Shown piece after piece: positions 62,101 to 64,000 of a stretch of 64,000 nucleotides of DNA. Position 1 is the first letter of the stretch. Every line of letters starts with the position of its first letter. This stretch comes from Sipunculus nudus. Its lineage: Eukaryota > Annelida > Sipuncula > Golfingiida > Sipunculidae. The notes below the pieces were generated by a model. It was not told the DNA's origin and ran no database searches. It saw nothing but the letters and a program-made list of their open reading frames with translations. The DNA is taken from NCBI GenBank assembly GCA_026874595.1, contig CM049309.1:56606426-56670425 (forward strand), given 5' to 3'. The translations under genes were made by a program, and so were the position numbers.

Positions 62101-63246
62101 TGAACACCTGATTGGTTGATAATGCTTTGGTTGGCTGTGTAGCATGTCCTGACCACCTGATAGGTTGATAATGCTTTGATTGGCTGTGGACATGACCTGA
62201 CCACCAGATAGGTTGATAATGCTTTGATTGGCTGTGTAGCATGTCCTTACCACCTGATTGGTTGATAATGCTTTGATTGGCTGTATAGCATGTCCTGACC
62301 ACCTGATTGGTTGATAAAGCTTTGATTGGCTGTGGACATGACCTGACCACCTGGTTGATGGATAATGCTTTGATTGGCTGTGTAGCATGTCCTTACCACA
62401 TGATTGGTTGATAATGCTTTGATTGGCTGTGTAGCATGACCTGACCACCTGATTGGTTGATAATGCTTTGATTGGCTGTGGACATGACCTGACCACCTGA
62501 TTGGTGGATAATGCTTTGATTGGCTGTGTAGCATGACCTGACCACCTGATTGGTTGAAAATGCTTTGATTGGCTGTGTAGCATGTCATGACCACCTGATA
62601 GGTTGATAATGCTTTGATTGGCTGTGTAGCATGTCCTGACCACCTGATTGGTTGATAATGCTTTGATTGGCTGTGGACATGACCTGACCACCTGATAGGT
62701 TGATAATGCTTTGATTGGCTGTGTAGCATGTCCTGACCACCTGATTGGTTGATAATGCTTTGATTGGCTGTGGACATGTCCTGACCACCTGATAGGTTGA
62801 TAATGCTTTGATTGGCTGTGTAGCATGTCCTGACCACCTGATAGGTTGATAATGCTTTGATTGGCTGTGGACATGACCTGACCACCTGATAGGTTGATAA
62901 TGCTTTGATTGGCTGTGTAGCATGTCCTGAACACCTGATTGGTTGATAATGCTTTGGTTGGCTGTGTAGCATGTCCTGACCACCTGATAGGTTGATAATG
63001 CTTTGATTGGCTGTGGACATGACCTGACCACCAGATAGGTTGATAATGCTTTGATTGGCTGTGTAGCATGTCCTGACCACCTGATTGGTTGACATGAATT
63101 TAAAGTGAAGCTTAGTATGATAATGATGCATATATTACCACAGGGACTTCTGGTGGCCTGCCTAGTTTTCCGATGAATGGAGGTTTGGGTGGAGCAGGTA
63201 TTCCTCCTTCTAGAGAACCACCCCCACAGTTTAATCAGCATCAAAG
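10267..63246 (+). CDS. CSPP1: CSPP1-like gene, 5' half, multi-exon (overview)
   Basis: In vertebrates CSPP1 is a microtubule-binding protein of centrosomes, spindle poles and ciliary axonemes, and its loss causes Joubert-type ciliopathy. Here 24 coding exons with AG/GT borders and compatible phases encode about 750 residues. They are listed separately below. Landmarks that match my recollection of vertebrate CSPP1 are the acidic start followed by a basic stretch (MAEDLDQFIQAHKRK), LPLG-x-YEE modules ending in RKKEYNQFL, the motif KENIPP, a TPTYEEILEKKRQEERNYR segment, the RKKEEYRRELEQQMEENKRN segment and the aromatic segment EAYYYYGMRNPLDPSLA. All are in the same order as in the vertebrate protein. 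The product is highly charged and predicted coiled-coil/disordered; no signal peptide or membrane segment is seen. The last exon ends in phase 2 at 63246 with a good donor, so the gene continues past the window. Total span exceeds 53 kb because the introns hold arrays and transposons. A 5' noncoding exon must lie upstream of 10251. Confidence 0.88.
10507..10554 (+). CDS. CSPP1: CSPP1 exon 2, 48 nt
   Basis: A small phase 0-0 exon of 16 codons (GGYQERKQWSKPDPVQ), bordered by acceptor tttaaacag and donor gtacat. It sits only 162 bp after exon 1. No motif identifies it independently; support is the splice sites, the clean phase and the hydrophilic composition. Confidence 0.7.
11424..11549 (+). 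CDS. CSPP1: CSPP1 exon 3, first LPLG/KEYNQFL module
   Basis: Phase 0-0 exon of 42 codons with acceptor gtttatag and donor gtaggt. It encodes TPEEKGLPLGSYEERTRH followed by QQQRKKEYNQFLQQ. This is the first of four consecutive exons of the same design: a TPE motif, LPLG or similar, a Tyr/Glu patch, a basic helix and K-E-Y-N-x-[FIL]-L. The LPLG...YNQFL layout is a CSPP1 hallmark. Confidence 0.88.
12704..12838 (+). CDS. CSPP1: CSPP1 exon 4, second LPLG/KEYN module
   Basis: Phase 0-0 exon of 45 codons with acceptor ttctatag and donor gtatac. It encodes DTPEESVLPLGQYEETRKK and then EQRKKEYNDILMK. It aligns residue for residue with exon 3 from TPEE to the KEYN motif, which indicates exon duplication. 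Confidence 0.88.
14120..14251 (+). CDS. CSPP1: CSPP1 exon 5, third module
   Basis: Phase 0-0 exon of 44 codons with acceptor ccatcacag and donor gtacac. It encodes NSTPEQGLPVGQEEAKRKK followed by AEERHKEYNQFLDKK. The TPE, LPVG and KEYNQFL landmarks match exons 3 and 4. The start is more basic and less proline-rich than theirs. Confidence 0.87.
14369..14388. repeat. (AT)n microsatellite
   Basis: About ten AT repeats in the intron after exon 5. Confidence 0.8.
15158..15196 (+). CDS. candidate CSPP1 microexon, 39 nt
   Basis: Thirteen codons (PPYSDPEPVRSHE) lie between the acceptor-like gtttgatgtag and the donor gtaggt, and are phase 0-0. They could be included or skipped between exons 5 and 6 without changing frame. 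The only evidence is the splice-site pair, the phase and a hydrophilic peptide; it may be a chance open stretch. Confidence 0.35.
17126..17153. repeat. (AT)n microsatellite
   Basis: About fourteen TA repeats, about 165 bp before exon 6. Confidence 0.8.
17318..17473 (+). CDS. CSPP1: CSPP1 exon 6, fourth module with KENIPP
   Basis: Phase 0-0 exon of 52 codons with acceptor ctgtcttcag and donor gtaacc. It starts NNTPRRDYHKENIPPKPDTP, continues EVGLIGQMGKYQNKQKK and ends QEERKKEYNQLLAG. KENIPP is also found near the N-terminus of vertebrate CSPP1. The module pattern is retained, but LPLG is changed to LIGQ. The reading frame stays open only 15 bases into the intron before TAA, so splicing at gtaacc is needed. 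Confidence 0.87.
18228..18317 (+). CDS. CSPP1: CSPP1 exon 7
   Basis: Phase 0-0 exon of 30 codons with acceptor atttatccag and donor gtctgt. It ends DDYMATLPGLKEHGSAQ. The LPGL-[KR]-[DE]-H segment recurs in exon 11, so exons 7-8 and 11-12 look like copies of one block. A second AG at 18206 would add a short hydrophobic stretch; I prefer 18227 because its peptide is in keeping with the rest. Confidence 0.8.
18450..18960. repeat. tandem repeat, about 95-bp unit, five copies
   Basis: The phrases ctaagggcacctctgtacta and ggggcagagtcccttgaaag recur every 93-96 bp (near 18509, 18603, 18698, 18791 and 18886). It lies in the intron after exon 7. Confidence 0.85.
18961..19934. other. intron sequence, nothing recognised
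   Basis: AT-rich. No tandem structure, TIR pair or plausible extra exon seen. The same is true of most intron sequence between exons 8 and 14 (20046-25730). Confidence 0.5.
19935..20045 (+). CDS. CSPP1: CSPP1 exon 8
   Basis: Phase 0-0 exon of 37 codons with acceptor atgtaacag and donor gtgagt. It encodes ERKKVTRNKEYNEFLDHK followed by an acidic tail ending LVKPYS. The R-N-K-E-Y-N-x-F-L core is the CSPP1 repeat motif, closest to exon 12. Confidence 0.85.
21140..21205 (+). CDS. CSPP1: CSPP1 exon 9
   Basis: Phase 0-0 exon of 22 codons with acceptor ctttgtag and donor gtaagt. It encodes RRQEERNREYNEYLRKTQAK plus HT, a further basic helix with the REYNEYL form of the repeat motif. Confidence 0.83.
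22650..22694 (+). CDS. CSPP1: CSPP1 exon 10, 45 nt
   Basis: Phase 0-0 small exon of 15 codons (KHEDGRDISPRRRGR) between acceptor gttaattag and the consensus donor gtaagt. It is an arginine-rich linker, supported by splice sites and phase only. Confidence 0.72.
23484..23552 (+). CDS. CSPP1: CSPP1 exon 11
   Basis: Phase 0-0 exon of 23 codons with acceptor ttctccgcag and donor gtattg. It encodes DEFQGSLPGLRDHPSAE after an acidic start. The SLPGLRDH segment parallels TLPGLKEH of exon 7, again just before an RNKEY exon. Confidence 0.82.
24474..24542 (+). CDS. CSPP1: CSPP1 exon 12
   Basis: Phase 0-0 exon of 23 codons with acceptor attttacag and donor gtaggt. It encodes KEKMYSRNKEYQQFLKQKED plus RGR. 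The RNKEYQQFL core matches exon 8 (RNKEYNEFL). Confidence 0.84.
25198..25337 (+). CDS. CSPP1: CSPP1 exon 13
   Basis: Starts in phase 0 after gtattacag and ends two bases into a codon at donor gtcagt. It encodes RRRRNSLSDDDDEYAREIRE and later WSTPTYEEILEKKRQEERNY. The TPTYEEIL...RQEERNYR stretch resembles a [21 protein letters not shown] stretch I recall in vertebrate CSPP1, which anchors the alignment here. A (GT)n tract follows in the intron. Confidence 0.86.
25731..25794 (+). CDS. CSPP1: CSPP1 exon 14
   Basis: Completes the split Arg codon (AG|G) after acceptor tcttacttag and runs 21 codons (RNDDFYGGMRPSRSEGNLNT, D) to the consensus donor gtaagt in phase 0. The following intron is about 14.5 kb and contains the large 96-bp array. 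Confidence 0.8.
26880..27870 (+). repeat. dispersed repeat, GGCGCC family, second copy
   Basis: Same family as 1-608. Cores gtggcgccacctgcaacca at about 27055, 27290 and 27570 alternate with a ctgcagacatcca module. The tail (ttgccactcaatccatgcct) and terminal catattctag at 27861-27870 match the first copy. The left boundary is approximate. Confidence 0.7.
28090..32384. repeat. 96-bp minisatellite array, left part
   Basis: The unit is about 96 bp, anchored by gggaattcacaggtgtttct, attttgcacttgtttccagt and tgcaagtgcccctttttctc. Individual units vary by point changes and small deletions. A higher-order duplication of 1772 bp is exact in position: the rare variant ttcccatatc recurs at 28721/30493 and 29292/31064. 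As 96 is divisible by three, several frames stay open and give spurious repetitive ORFs. Confidence 0.95.
32385..33727 (+). mobile_element. Helentron/pearl-like non-autonomous element nested in the array
   Basis: It begins agccctcagcc and carries the inverted match ggctgagggct near its right end. Next come a (GTCC)n microsatellite at about 32430-32458 and four core repeats of about 301 bp starting with ttgtgagcgggatatc at 32478, 32779, 33080 and 33383. The 3' end is a hairpin, TCAGC-tttt-GCTGA, followed by CTAG. Subterminal inverted repeats, a microsatellite, tandem cores, a 3' hairpin and a CTRR end between T residues fit Helentron-derived elements. Bivalve 'pearl' elements also carry ACGG repeats. 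The array unit resumes directly after it. Confidence 0.7.
33728..38750. repeat. 96-bp minisatellite array, right part
   Basis: Same unit as the left part. A 1471-bp higher-order period is seen (aagtgccccg at 34251 and 35722). Units become more diverged towards the right edge (38580-38750), where the pattern fades. It occupies the intron between exons 14 and 15. Confidence 0.95.
38751..40331. other. intron sequence, nothing recognised
   Basis: Unique AT-rich sequence. A short direct duplication, gaagatagaaatgt followed by ggatcacttgt, occurs near 39388 and 39432. No exon or transposon ends seen. Confidence 0.4.
40332..40375 (+). CDS. CSPP1: CSPP1 exon 15, common donor for the alternative pair
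   Basis: Short exon of 14 codons plus AA (DDRRFRELDREFES, then the first two bases of a Lys codon), with acceptor ttatcctctag and donor gtaagc. It leaves the frame at position 2. The next exon must therefore contribute exactly one base, as both 41564 and 42159 do. Confidence 0.8.
41158..41420. repeat. dispersed repeat with palindromic start (copy 1)
   Basis: Begins tagctcagctgactgtaagt, then catctgagct: the two halves agctcagctgact and agtcatctgagct are near-reverse complements. The same start occurs at 52673. The right boundary is uncertain. Confidence 0.55.
41564..41618 (+). CDS. CSPP1: CSPP1 exon 16a, alternative
   Basis: Acceptor ttgctacacag, donor gtaaag. One base completes the Lys codon, then 18 codons KVRFRDTQQDPEAEFSDW end in phase 0. 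It starts with the same gaaagt sequence and the same K-V-x-F residues as exon 16b, 540 bp downstream. Splicing 16a directly to 16b would shift the frame and hit a stop, so the two are probably mutually exclusive. Confidence 0.72.
42159..42252 (+). CDS. CSPP1: CSPP1 exon 16b, alternative
   Basis: Acceptor gtactcctcag, donor gtaatt. One base completes Lys, then 31 codons: KVTFARDEGRKSVLDNPNW followed by LQPAVSPDRLGR, ending in phase 0. It has the same entry and exit phases as 16a but is 39 nt (13 codons) longer. Read after 16a in phase 0 it meets TAA within eleven codons. Confidence 0.72.
42253..42960. other. intron sequence, nothing recognised
   Basis: No further exon-like segment, TIR or tandem repeat seen between exon 16b and the 60-bp repeat. 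Confidence 0.4.
42965..43440. repeat. degenerate tandem repeat, about 60-bp unit
   Basis: The phrases aaagttgacagtgtggtgcca, gctgctgctc and gtagacagacactagttgct recur about seven times with considerable drift, in the intron between exons 16b and 17. The minus-strand ORF across it is a by-product. Confidence 0.75.
43441..44880. other. intron sequence, nothing recognised
   Basis: AT-rich. No exon, TIR or tandem structure noticed. Confidence 0.4.
44885..44930. promoter_or_regulatory. cluster of four CAGCTG E-box motifs
   Basis: CAGCTG begins at 44885, 44899, 44912 and 44925, that is every 13-14 bp, about 120 bp upstream of exon 17. CAGCTG is the preferred site of several bHLH factors. It may equally be a tiny tandem repeat with no regulatory role. 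Confidence 0.35.
45048..45113 (+). CDS. CSPP1: CSPP1 exon 17
   Basis: Phase 0-0 exon of 22 codons with acceptor gctaaccag and donor gtaagg. It encodes LTRLRLQYTTDDSYSRERSF plus SE. It is compatible with either 16a or 16b upstream. The adjoining intron sequence contains a run of CAGCTG motifs. Confidence 0.75.
45114..46196. other. intron sequence, nothing recognised
   Basis: Intron between exons 17 and 18. AT-rich and without visible repeats. Confidence 0.4.
46197..46347 (+). CDS. CSPP1: CSPP1 exon 18, RS-rich
   Basis: Starts phase 0 after atgctgttttag and ends one base into a codon at donor gtcagt. It encodes PKRDYERERDPRGRDRSPDL, then an Arg/Ser-rich stretch (ERPSRSRSRHQEPEEYSATL) and KI. 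About 40 bases of its 3' end and the donor have been copied into a tandem repeat in the intron that follows. Confidence 0.83.
46307..46975. repeat. 84-bp tandem repeat derived from exon 18 end plus donor
   Basis: The unit is the last roughly 40 bases of exon 18 (tcaagaaccagaagagtac and on to ctaaaaatag) plus its donor and the first intron bases. Donor-like sites recur at 46348 (genuine), 46432 (atcagt), 46516, 46600, 46683, 46766, 46850 and 46926. Spacing is 83-84 bp except for one shortened unit. Copy 2 has an in-frame TAG (gaggagtagcc), so the copies are not coding. Confidence 0.88.
47277..48174. mobile_element. TTAA-flanked non-autonomous element, about 900 bp
   Basis: The ends are ttaa-gggggaac (from 47273) and gttccccc-ttaa (to 48178): perfect 8-bp inverted termini inside a TTAA duplication. 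TTAA target duplication is the hallmark of piggyBac-type transposition. The TIR is very short and there is no transposase, so it is a decayed or MITE-like member. It lies between exons 18 and 19. Confidence 0.6.
48303..48399 (+). CDS. CSPP1: CSPP1 exon 19, conserved coiled-coil segment
   Basis: Acceptor atttcccag, donor gtgagt. It completes a Gly codon (G|GT) and reads DAARLSADQRKKEEYRRELE and QQMEENKRNKRK. The RKKEEYRRELEQQMEENKRNK segment corresponds to the conserved [20 protein letters not shown]-type segment of vertebrate CSPP1 and is one of the strongest family matches. It ends two bases into a Lys codon. A DIRS retrotransposon begins 44 bp after the exon. Confidence 0.9.
48443..48624 (+). 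repeat. DIRS left inverted terminal repeat
   Basis: Pairs with 51744-51953 in inverted orientation, for example gtttatacgccagagtaagc, and ggtcacacttccgtttcctg near the inner end. The outermost 48 bases are repeated as their exact complement in the internal complementary region. Confidence 0.88.
49175..49615 (+). pseudogene. DIRS gag-like region
   Basis: An open stretch of 146 codons, rich in Ser, Pro and Ala with no recognisable domain. It sits where DIRS elements carry their first ORF. No zinc knuckle seen. The frame then passes into the overlapping RNase H frame, with the reverse transcriptase missing. Assignment is by position only. Confidence 0.45.
49528..50115 (+). pseudogene. DIRS RNase H fragment
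   Basis: The C-terminal half of this 195-codon ORF has the RNase H pattern of DIRS/gypsy-like elements: LLHLNVLEFRAVRRAI (Glu of the catalytic set), then ILVMCDYTTVVACINRQG (Asp), and RASHLPGVSNILTDALSRR (H-x-PG-x-xN-x-x-x-D-x-LSR). The usual upstream reverse transcriptase with its FADD-type motif is absent; the N-terminal part reads as gag-like or unrelated frame. Sequence after the stop still shows traces of the RNase H C-terminal region in shifted frames. Confidence 0.75.
50690..51500 (+). pseudogene. DIRS tyrosine recombinase, frameshifted
   Basis: The three conserved catalytic boxes are all visible but in different frames. The first Arg is in AIASAGRRSELHALVAD (Arg codons at 50882-50887). 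The H-x-x-R box is KAHDIRALSTSLGH (His 51277, Arg 51286). The nucleophile Tyr is in STFTRLYLKDV (51384-51386). A stop before the first box, a run of G at about 51115-51130 and a frame change between 51300 and 51370 inactivate it. DIRS recombinases integrate circular cDNA, which is why such elements lack an integrase. Confidence 0.78.
51593..51703 (+). repeat. DIRS internal complementary region
   Basis: Bases 51593-51640 are the exact reverse complement of the left element end (48443-48490). Bases 51641-51703 are the near-exact reverse complement of the right end (about 51891-51953). The two halves abut at aaaac|cccccattcc. In DIRS replication this region bridges the ends to form the circular intermediate. 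Confidence 0.9.
51744..51953 (-). repeat. DIRS right inverted terminal repeat
   Basis: Inverted partner of 48443-48624, with a distinct outer end (accattcacagggagggaat) that is represented only in the internal complementary region. Confidence 0.87.
52160..52309 (+). CDS. CSPP1: CSPP1 exon 20
   Basis: Acceptor tgtcaaactag, donor gtatgt. It continues the charged helix (EREADRQDTQNAMDVARRPE), then turns proline/arginine-rich (ERPPEPRRAPPATGYKEDNF) and ends two bases into an Arg or Ser codon. The phase fits exon 19 exactly across the DIRS insertion, which shows the intron tolerated a 3.5-kb element. Confidence 0.85.
52673..53600. repeat. dispersed repeat with palindromic start (copy 2)
   Basis: Begins with the same tagctcagctgactgtaagt / catctgagct palindrome as 41158. 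Further in, ggtcac-tgacct motifs recur (about 52840 and 53193) with similar flanks (accttgaaatttagg-type). It looks like a longer copy of the same family; the right boundary is uncertain. Confidence 0.5.
53713..53856 (+). CDS. CSPP1: CSPP1 exon 21
   Basis: Acceptor ttttttgttgtag, donor gtaggt. It reads SPRAILYDDLHKRTPGPPAL, a Gly-rich stretch, then EGLYQPNPGLPTSYLQHAG. It is a low-complexity Pro/Gly region like the middle of vertebrate CSPP1. It ends two bases into a Gly codon, and the 23-bp minisatellite starts almost at the donor. Confidence 0.82.
53870..55370. repeat. 23-bp minisatellite array
   Basis: The unit is about 23 bp, tttgttaactggtatctgct plus ggg, with variants at the gttaac/gtttatt/gttcac and tatctg/tacctg positions. 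Roughly 60 copies fill the intron between exons 21 and 22 almost completely. ORFs rich in WYLLGL and VSAGFV reflect the unit, not a protein. Confidence 0.93.
55419..55531 (+). CDS. CSPP1: CSPP1 exon 22, aromatic signature
   Basis: Acceptor tttgactgcag, donor gtattt. It reads STLGASGQPTLTPYNSPL, then DEAYYYYGMRNPLDPSLATG. The last segment matches the [20 protein letters not shown]-type segment I recall from vertebrate CSPP1. The exon sits between two minisatellite arrays. Confidence 0.9.
55870..63092. repeat. 48/49-bp minisatellite array with CCAAT and E-box motifs
   Basis: Two unit types are interspersed, a 49-bp form with gtgtagcatgtcctgaccac and a 48-bp form with gtggacatgacctgaccac. Both are followed by ctgattggttgataatgc and tttgattggct. 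About 150 units fill the intron between exons 22 and 23. Higher-order duplication is visible: markers at 61566/62393, 62124/62951 and 62201/63028 are all 827 bp apart. Minus-strand ORFs up to 549 codons are open in all three frames and are repeat by-products. Confidence 0.95.
63144..63246 (+). CDS. CSPP1: CSPP1 exon 23, last coding exon in the window
   Basis: Acceptor atattaccacag, donor gtgaga. It completes a Gly codon and reads TSGGLPSFPMNGGLGGAG then IPPSREPPPQFNQHQ, ending two bases into the next codon. It is a Gly/Pro linker. It lies only about 50 bp after the end of the 7.2-kb CCAAT-bearing array. The remaining exons are beyond the window. Confidence 0.8.
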
Positions 63247-64000
63247 GTGAGAAGATAGTTCAAATCAGGTCAACAAGGATATACTTGTCCTATAAATACC
63301 CATACCTCAACTATGGCTGTATCCGCACTTGGTTTACAACTAAACAGGATTATACTAAACCTTTTTACTTTAGTCTCGAAGTAGTTTGCTTTGCCTCTGC
63401 ACTATAGTTAGTGTTTCAAAAGCCTGGATCTATTTATTCAACATATATTGAGTTTGCTGGCAGTACGGTTCACAATTCATTCAGACCTGCACTGGAGCAC
63501 TCCCTGGCAAACTCAATATGATAAGTGGCCTAGTGGGGACAGAATAAAGTGATTCATGATCTGGATTATTTGCCAATGTGGATACAGCACATGTTTCTGG
63601 AATCAGAATTTTACTTCTGCTTCTGATAAAATTTCACTTCTGTTACGTATTAATGTAGTTATCCCTATTTCTAATCATTTGCTATATTTGGGACCAAAAG
63701 TAGTTAATTATTGAAGAAATATATGCTTTCTATGTTATATTCTCCAAATAATTTTATATGATTGACTTTTAATGCAATTTACTGTATGTGGTTGATATGA
63801 CAAATGTCATTTCCTGGACATGTGGTGTACTGTAATGTAATTTACTGTATGTAGTTGATTTGGTAAATTTCATTACCTGGACATGTGGTGTACTGTACAT
63901 AGGGTATATGTGAGATACTTGTAATTTATTATAATTAGTTTCATATTTTTATTGTACTGTGTGTGGAACTTCATAATTTTATAGACATTTTGTACTGTGA
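63247..64000. other. intron sequence at window edge
   Basis: AT-rich, with a loose duplication of tttactgtatgt-gttgat and cctggacatgtggtgtactg near 63778 and 63841. No exon recognised before the edge. Confidence 0.4.

Noticed and set aside
55841-63131. Long minus-strand ORFs (up to 549 codons) with the repeating phrase TANQSIINQSGGQ
   Set aside because: All three minus-strand frames are open and encode the same 48/49-bp unit in shifted frames; units of 48 and 49 bp shuffle frames freely. No start context, splice structure or domain supports translation. They lie inside a CSPP1 intron on the opposite strand.

Overview
This is AT-rich animal genomic DNA: long introns, GT-AG splice sites, dispersed transposable elements and very large minisatellite arrays, with no long single-exon ORFs of its own. 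The repeat content suggests a mollusc, probably a bivalve. The main clues are a Helentron/'pearl'-like element with an (ACGG)n microsatellite and tandem core repeats, and a DIRS retrotransposon. The species cannot be named from sequence alone.

One gene dominates the window. From about 10.25 kb to beyond the right edge, the + strand carries the 5' part of a CSPP1-like gene (centrosome and spindle pole-associated protein 1). I could place 24 coding exons, including two that look mutually exclusive, plus one candidate microexon. All have AG/GT borders and mutually compatible phases, and together they encode about 750 residues. Recognisable landmarks are the start MAEDLDQFIQ, repeated LPLG...RKKEYNQFL modules, a KENIPP motif, an RKKEEYRRELEQQMEENKRN segment and an EAYYYYGMRNPLDPSLA segment. 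The 3' half of the gene lies outside the window.

Layout. 1-608: end of a dispersed repeat whose palindromic core contains GGTGGCGCCACC. 609-10250: no coding gene seen; it holds a hAT-type non-autonomous transposon with an 8-bp target duplication (6048-7414), a second TIR element (8166-9343) and an inverted-repeat pair. 10251-25794: coding exons 1-14. 25795-40331: one 14.5-kb intron with a second copy of the 5' repeat (about 26.9-27.87 kb) and a 96-bp minisatellite array of about 9.3 kb (28.09-38.75 kb), itself split by a Helentron-like insertion (32385-33727). 40332-48399: exons 15-19, including the mutually exclusive pair, an 84-bp tandem repeat built from an exon/intron boundary, and a TTAA-flanked element. 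48443-51953: a decayed DIRS-type tyrosine-recombinase retrotransposon with inverted terminal repeats and a textbook internal complementary region. 52160-63246: exons 20-23, whose introns hold a 23-bp minisatellite (53.9-55.37 kb) and a 7.2-kb 48/49-bp minisatellite (55.87-63.09 kb) in which every unit carries CCAAT-box and E-box sequences.

The many ORFs inside the minisatellites are open in several frames at once and are treated as by-products of the repeats. I found no convincing tRNA, rRNA or CRISPR feature.
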